NCBI RefSeq assembly: GCF_050436995.1
Contig: NC_134756.1
Coordinates: forward strand, 5,084,001-5,148,000
Direction: 5' to 3'
DNA length: 64,000 nucleotides
Source: Anticarsia gemmatalis
Lineage: Eukaryota > Arthropoda > Insecta > Lepidoptera > Erebidae
Below the pieces are notes generated by a model that had not been told where the DNA came from, made no database searches, and saw nothing but the letters and a program-made list of their open reading frames with translations. Shown one piece after another: positions 59,601-64,000 of the stretch (position 1 is its first letter; the number at the start of each line of letters is the position of its first letter). Both the position numbers and the translations under genes were made by a program.

Positions 59601-62600
59601 ATCAGACTCCGTGGCTGAGGACATGTTCCTACACTTCCATACAAATAAAGACAATTACTTGAAGAGCATCCCTTACTCGTACTACGTCAATGTGATACAA
59701 GGAAAAATGGCTGAAATCGATCTGTAAGTTTATATTCGGCAAAATTTTACAGCATCGCGGGTATTACGAAAGGTCTTTTCATATCACACCCCTAGATGAA
59801 AACTCTATGGTGTTCTAAGATACACAAAATCAGTTTTTATTCGTTTCTGATTTTTTTTTGATTTAGTGGAGTTTTCATCTGGGGTGGGATATATTACTTA
59901 GTAAAAGATCGATACATTTGGATCTTTGAAAAAAGGGCCTCGATGGTATTTTAATTTATCGGTCTGACGACTTTATATCCTTTAGCTCAGAGAAGATTTA
60001 TAGAAAGGCTCGTACGATGTTTTTTTCGATACCCAACATCTAGTAAAACTATATTTTTTTTAAATTACTTAATGACTTTATGTATGTACGTAATGTGCTA
60101 TCAGTGCTATTCATTTTTTCATTCCAGTCACGAGAAATTCGTTACTTTGACGAGCGGGAATCGATTTTACTACGACCTCCTGTTTCTGTTTTTCGGTAAA
60201 CAGTATCAGCATCCGAATCACATGAAGCATTTGTTGGAGAGAGAAATAGAGTATCAGTAAGTTTTTACTTAGCACTTTGACCGACCCCGGAATTGGGTTT
60301 GTTCCCATTAGTTCTACTGAACAGTTCTACGAAAGAACTAGTGGGATTTTTTTTCTCACTAGTTCTAGAATTGCACCCAGAACCTAGAGGCTAGCAGTCA
60401 CACGCCCAACCCAGAAGCAGTCTAGTCAATTACTAATTTATAAAGTACAAAAAAAAATCATCATTTTGCAGGAATAGAACAGAACCTAAATATGTGCCTC
60501 TAGACGTGCCAAGATACAGCGATACTGAGATTCAGATCACATCAGACGATACTCCTTACAACGTGTTCATTATCAACCATATTATAGACGCGCACAAATC
60601 TCTGGAGTTTGCTAAAGATCATATTTGGCAGGAAGACTGTAAGAAATGTTATCTTTTTTTAGTTAAAATTTACTACTATCAGCTAGTATAGAGCGTTTCT
60701 TGTTGATCCGGCAAAAGGCCAATCAGTCGACTTACGTCTTTATGACCGCATCTTACTTAGCTGATGGATATTCAGTCCAGTTAAATCTTTGAGACACCGA
60801 TATATTAATAGAATTTAACCCCCGACTATGAAACCATTTGCTGTAATTTATTTACGCTAAACATGCAATTTGGTTATTATTATATTTTTTTAATTTTGCT
60901 CCATTCTCAAAAATCTACAAATAATCAAGTTTTATTTACCTTGCTGGTGTTGATATTTCAGTCAAAATAATAGTGTACGGTAATACTATACATGCTTACT
61001 TATGTGTTAACGCACTGCTGGAGATCGGCATTACGCCAGAGAACATCACTTTCATAGAATCTTTCCCGTCAGAGAATCCTAGGAAGACCCGTGTGCCGAT
61101 ATTTTGTAATACTTATGTAAGTTTTTAACTATTTACTATAATGTCTTGATTTTTATACATTCTTTAAAGTTCAAATGAAGTAAAACGATAAGTAAGATGG
61201 TACGCGAAAGTATTTAGGTTATACAAGTTACGGCTTTTCGAAACGAATGGTTGCATTTTCTGAAAGCCAAATTAACAAGAGATTTACTTATTTTATTTTT
61301 TTATTGACTTTAAAATATTTTTTGGAAATCTGGAATTCAGTAAATTTTATTAAAGGCTTTTAATTTCAGGTGGATCAGACAATTCAAGAAGTATTGAATA
61401 ATTTGAAAATAACAGTGTACCGGTCCTATCACTTTGATAACTGGTTTGTTAATGAAGACAATATTGTCACACATGTGGACTTCTTCTCTTACGCACATTT
61501 CTTAAGGCTTGAATGTTCCCAGCTGTTTTATTATGGCACGAGGGGTATTGATATGAGAGCTTACGTTGGTACGTATTTCTACAAATTTATAAATATTTTT
61601 TGCATGTGCATGTATTTTGATACCGCAGAAAAAGTTCTAATAAATAAATTCGTGGTATTTAGGTACTAAATGTGATACAATTATGTTTATATCATTTATT
61701 GAAAAGCTGTGTAGATGGCGCTAGCTAGTTTAGGGGTGTAAAATTTTGTCTTTCAGTGTAATTTTTTAACTAAAATGCAGTGACAGTATTTTCTGCTTTG
61801 CCAGCTATCCACAAAAGCGGTCTACCATACGATGGAGGCATAATAATAGATAATGAGTGTCGTACACGTGACCCGAACGTTTACGCCGCAGGACCGAACA
61901 CGCGCTATCACCGCGGATATTATTTGGACAAATACGTGCATAAGTACTACGACTCTTATGAAGTTGGACAAAAGGTATGCTAGTCGTTATAAACATGAAA
62001 ATTCGTTAAAATAAGATTAAGAAACACTATCTGCTTCGACAAATAATTTGCATTTGCATGCTTTTAATTGATCTTTTGCTCATGGAAAAAACTGCAATCT
62101 TATAGTGCTAGCTTTCATACAATTCGGAGTATTTGATATTTTCTTTCTTTTTCTTATGTCTTTTTGGTGCGTTATAACAAATACATACCTACTTAGGTAG
62201 AATGTTTGAGAGGAATTTAATTTTAACATTTTACAGTTGGGCACCAGAATAAGGAATCGATTGGACCCGTTATTCTCTGAGAGTAGACGAGATACGGATA
62301 AGAAAACATCTAGCGTGAGCTTTGAAAAAGATAGTCAATCTTCTACCAGAAAAGATTCCTCAAAAGAGTAAGTTGTAAACACCATCAAGTGATACTTTAC
62401 AATATGAAAAAAAATCTTGATTACAGTCCCAAATTTATACCAACATGGTAGATATCGAAAGTTAGCGTTCGAGAAACTTTTTTGTCCGGCTGAGTGGAAT
62501 GTATCTTACTGCGTATCGACCAATAACATTGATTCCTCGAACGCGGTGTGAATATTTTAGGCGCTCTGATCGGTCAATTCACTATTCTACCTAGGGGGAA

Positions 62601-63834
62601 GATTTTCATAAAAATATTTTCCAGGGACTACAAAAAGCATATTTTAATGGAGCCGAAGCGACCCAAAGTAATGTACTGCGTATTGCCCGGAGGCCTGCGG
62701 TACTTAGAAGTTCGCGCTCCTGGCTTGAAAATTCCGCACCATTATGTACAATCCTTGGTTTATAATGTAAGTTATATAGATACCATAATAATGTATACTT
62801 CTATATTTGCTTACAATTCTTTTTAACAAGCTTTATTGGTAGGAGAAAAACAGTTTTGGTTAACTAAGATATTGTATTCTGTTACGATCAAATGTCTAAC
62901 ACAATCATATGAAAAACATTTGCTTGGCTTTTCTTTGGCTTTGATCTTCTCAAAGTTTTAATCTTATGAAACTCGGTCATTCACTGTATTTTGTAGGGAT
63001 ATGTTATGGAGACCTTTAAGAGAGGCTACTTCAAACTGCACTTGACTAGAGACTTCAAGGTGGATGGTGTCACATGTCTCAGTCCTGCCAAGTTTTCGTT
63101 ACATAAGTTCACACGTCTATACGGACATTCTGCGAAGGTGCTCAAGAATGTTCACTTGAGATTTAGCGTGAGTAATATTGATTTACTAATTTTACTTTAT
63201 AGTAATTTAAACTACTCCCAACTTCATCTTTTTATATTCATCGTATCTTAATCCTTACTGCTCACTTTTGTTTAACAATGTCATTAAATTAAATCTAGAA
63301 TAACATTTGTCATCAATCATATGAAAAATACCAATTTTTAGTTTCAGTATTCTTGTGTAAACATTACGATGAATTTCAGCAAGACTTTTACAGTATCAAG
63401 CCCGTTACTCTATTAGCTTAGCACCCGATCATTTTTTACTCCACCTAAAAACGGTCAACTGCGTATAATTATTTCCCATTCATCACAGCTATGATCCGAG
63501 GTTTCTTATGACTTGCATTTATCACAATACGACTATCATTAATCCAACTATTGTATGTATATTTTTCATTAGGCGAAGAAATTGGATGACTTCTACGAAT
63601 TCTTTAGAGCGCCTTGGGCGTTCTTTTTGTACCATGATCAAGCTGACGATTTGTTTGCGATGTCTAAGGAATTGTTTCCCAAGGTACCGTAATGTTTTCC
63701 TTTAATAAAATTAAATTGGTTTAATGTGTGGGATATTCTTTGTACAGTATTGTTTGGGTGTTTGAAATTTTTATGACTATTTTTGTTTTAGAATCCTCCG
63801 TCGACGAACACACTTAAAGAAGCATTGCAAAAAG
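53608..63834 (+). CDS. CFAP61: Cilia- and flagella-associated protein 61 (CFAP61), 3' end beyond the window
   Basis: 27 phase-consistent exons: 53608-53753, 54075-54209, 54478-54635, 54864-55005, 55281-55416, 55694-55854, 56034-56106, 56320-56609, 56962-57029, 57114-57231, 57450-57561, 57753-57823, 57911-58087, 58256-58481, 58752-58870, 59159-59287, 59529-59723, 60128-60256, 60472-60638, 60962-61116, 61370-61568, 61805-61974, 62237-62367, 62625-62766, 62997-63167, 63573-63683, 63793-63834; 1291 codons so far (human about 1237), with an acceptor at the very edge. N-terminal domain: LFDEVNVGAMI, RRAVEEDNDD. The C-terminal half has Rossmann-like dinucleotide-fold motifs, RIVIVGSS (about 734-741) and FKIIVYGN (about 918-925), then IDNECRTRDPNVYAAGP, diagnostic of CFAP61. 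Known role: calmodulin- and spoke-associated axonemal complex, sperm flagellum. Exon 8 may start at 56329 instead; intron 15 uses GTTTGT, the only choice keeping frame. Confidence 0.93.
53766..53950 (+). mobile_element. Helitron-like repeat in CFAP61 intron 1
   Basis: ATTAATATAATGAAAGTAAC, CTGTCTGTCTG, CATGAAATATGGTATGGAGA and a GGAAAAAGCTAG end. Same order as the copy at 43430-43770 on the other strand, and it keeps the CTAG terminus followed by T. The short distance to exon 2 does not disturb the splice sites. Confidence 0.55.
56805..56939. mobile_element. Near-perfect palindromic MITE in CFAP61 intron 8
   Basis: Arms of about 61 bases (left TATAGTGGCATAGTCTTATA onward; right ending GACAATGCCACTATA) differ at a single position and enclose an 11-base loop. 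TATA at both ends allows a TA-type target duplication. No coding capacity. Arm identity this high implies recent insertion or repeated correction. Confidence 0.8.
59781..59893. mobile_element. Short MITE in CFAP61 intron 17
   Basis: CACACCCCTAGATGAAAACT and AGTTTTCATCTGGGGTGGG form imperfect inverted repeats about 60 bases apart, flanked by ATAT on both sides. The centre is T-rich. Superfamily not assigned. Confidence 0.55.
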
Positions 63835-64000
63835 TGAGTATTCTGTTTACAATAATGGTATACCGATCTTGGAGACGAGTTCGTATAATTTGTCTAAGTG
63901 GCATTAAGATTTCTGTCCGATTATATTATCACAAGCGTTAGTTTGCAAATCTTATATTTCTTCAGAGTATAAATAATGTAATTGTTAATTTGATTTTCAG

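Overview
This looks like an AT-rich stretch of a moth or butterfly genome. The reasons are short spliceosomal introns with GTAAGT-type donors, several short-repeat types common in Lepidoptera (Helitron-like elements ending in CTAG, a tRNA-derived SINE, hairpin MITEs), and cuticle-type secreted proteins rich in Pro/Val, Gly and His. No bacterial, viral or CRISPR content was seen.

Layout. (1) From about 2.6 to 28.3 kb lies a cluster of genes for secreted, low-complexity, cuticle- or matrix-like proteins. They are a Gln/Ser/Tyr/Pro-rich protein with a poly-Gln tract (about 2610-6969, +), two paralogues with a Pro/Val-repeat C-terminus (9799-10999 and 14962-16350, +), a more distant Pro/Val-containing relative with a predicted coiled coil (22345-24011, +) and a His-rich small protein (27085-28185, -). 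At least four of the five share one design: a TATA box, a short 5' UTR, a first coding exon of exactly four codons, a phase-0 intron, and the rest of the signal peptide at the start of exon 2. (2) From 28.3 to 44.1 kb no convincing host gene is visible. This stretch holds a 1.6-kb almost palindromic mariner-type element, a short mariner deletion derivative, an internally deleted piggyBac-type element with a nested Helitron-like insertion, an hAT-type MITE and other repeats. (3) At 44.1-52.7 kb is a complete 14-exon gene for a PRC1/Ase1/MAP65-family microtubule bundler (Drosophila fascetto type). (4) From 53.6 kb to the right edge is a 27-exon, nearly complete gene for CFAP61, an axonemal protein. 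It continues beyond the window.

How the genes relate. The first cluster most plausibly contributes to cuticle or another extracellular matrix, by family resemblance and signal peptides. The last two genes act on microtubules (central spindle and sperm or ciliary axoneme) but belong to different processes, and their adjacency is probably incidental. I found no clear self-contained new system. The best candidates for a second look are the long palindromic mariner element, which would give a hairpin RNA of about 720 bp if read through, the shared micro-exon design of the secreted-protein cluster, and the piggyBac-type derivative with repeated subterminal motifs. All gene models were derived by eye from splice signals and reading-frame continuity.
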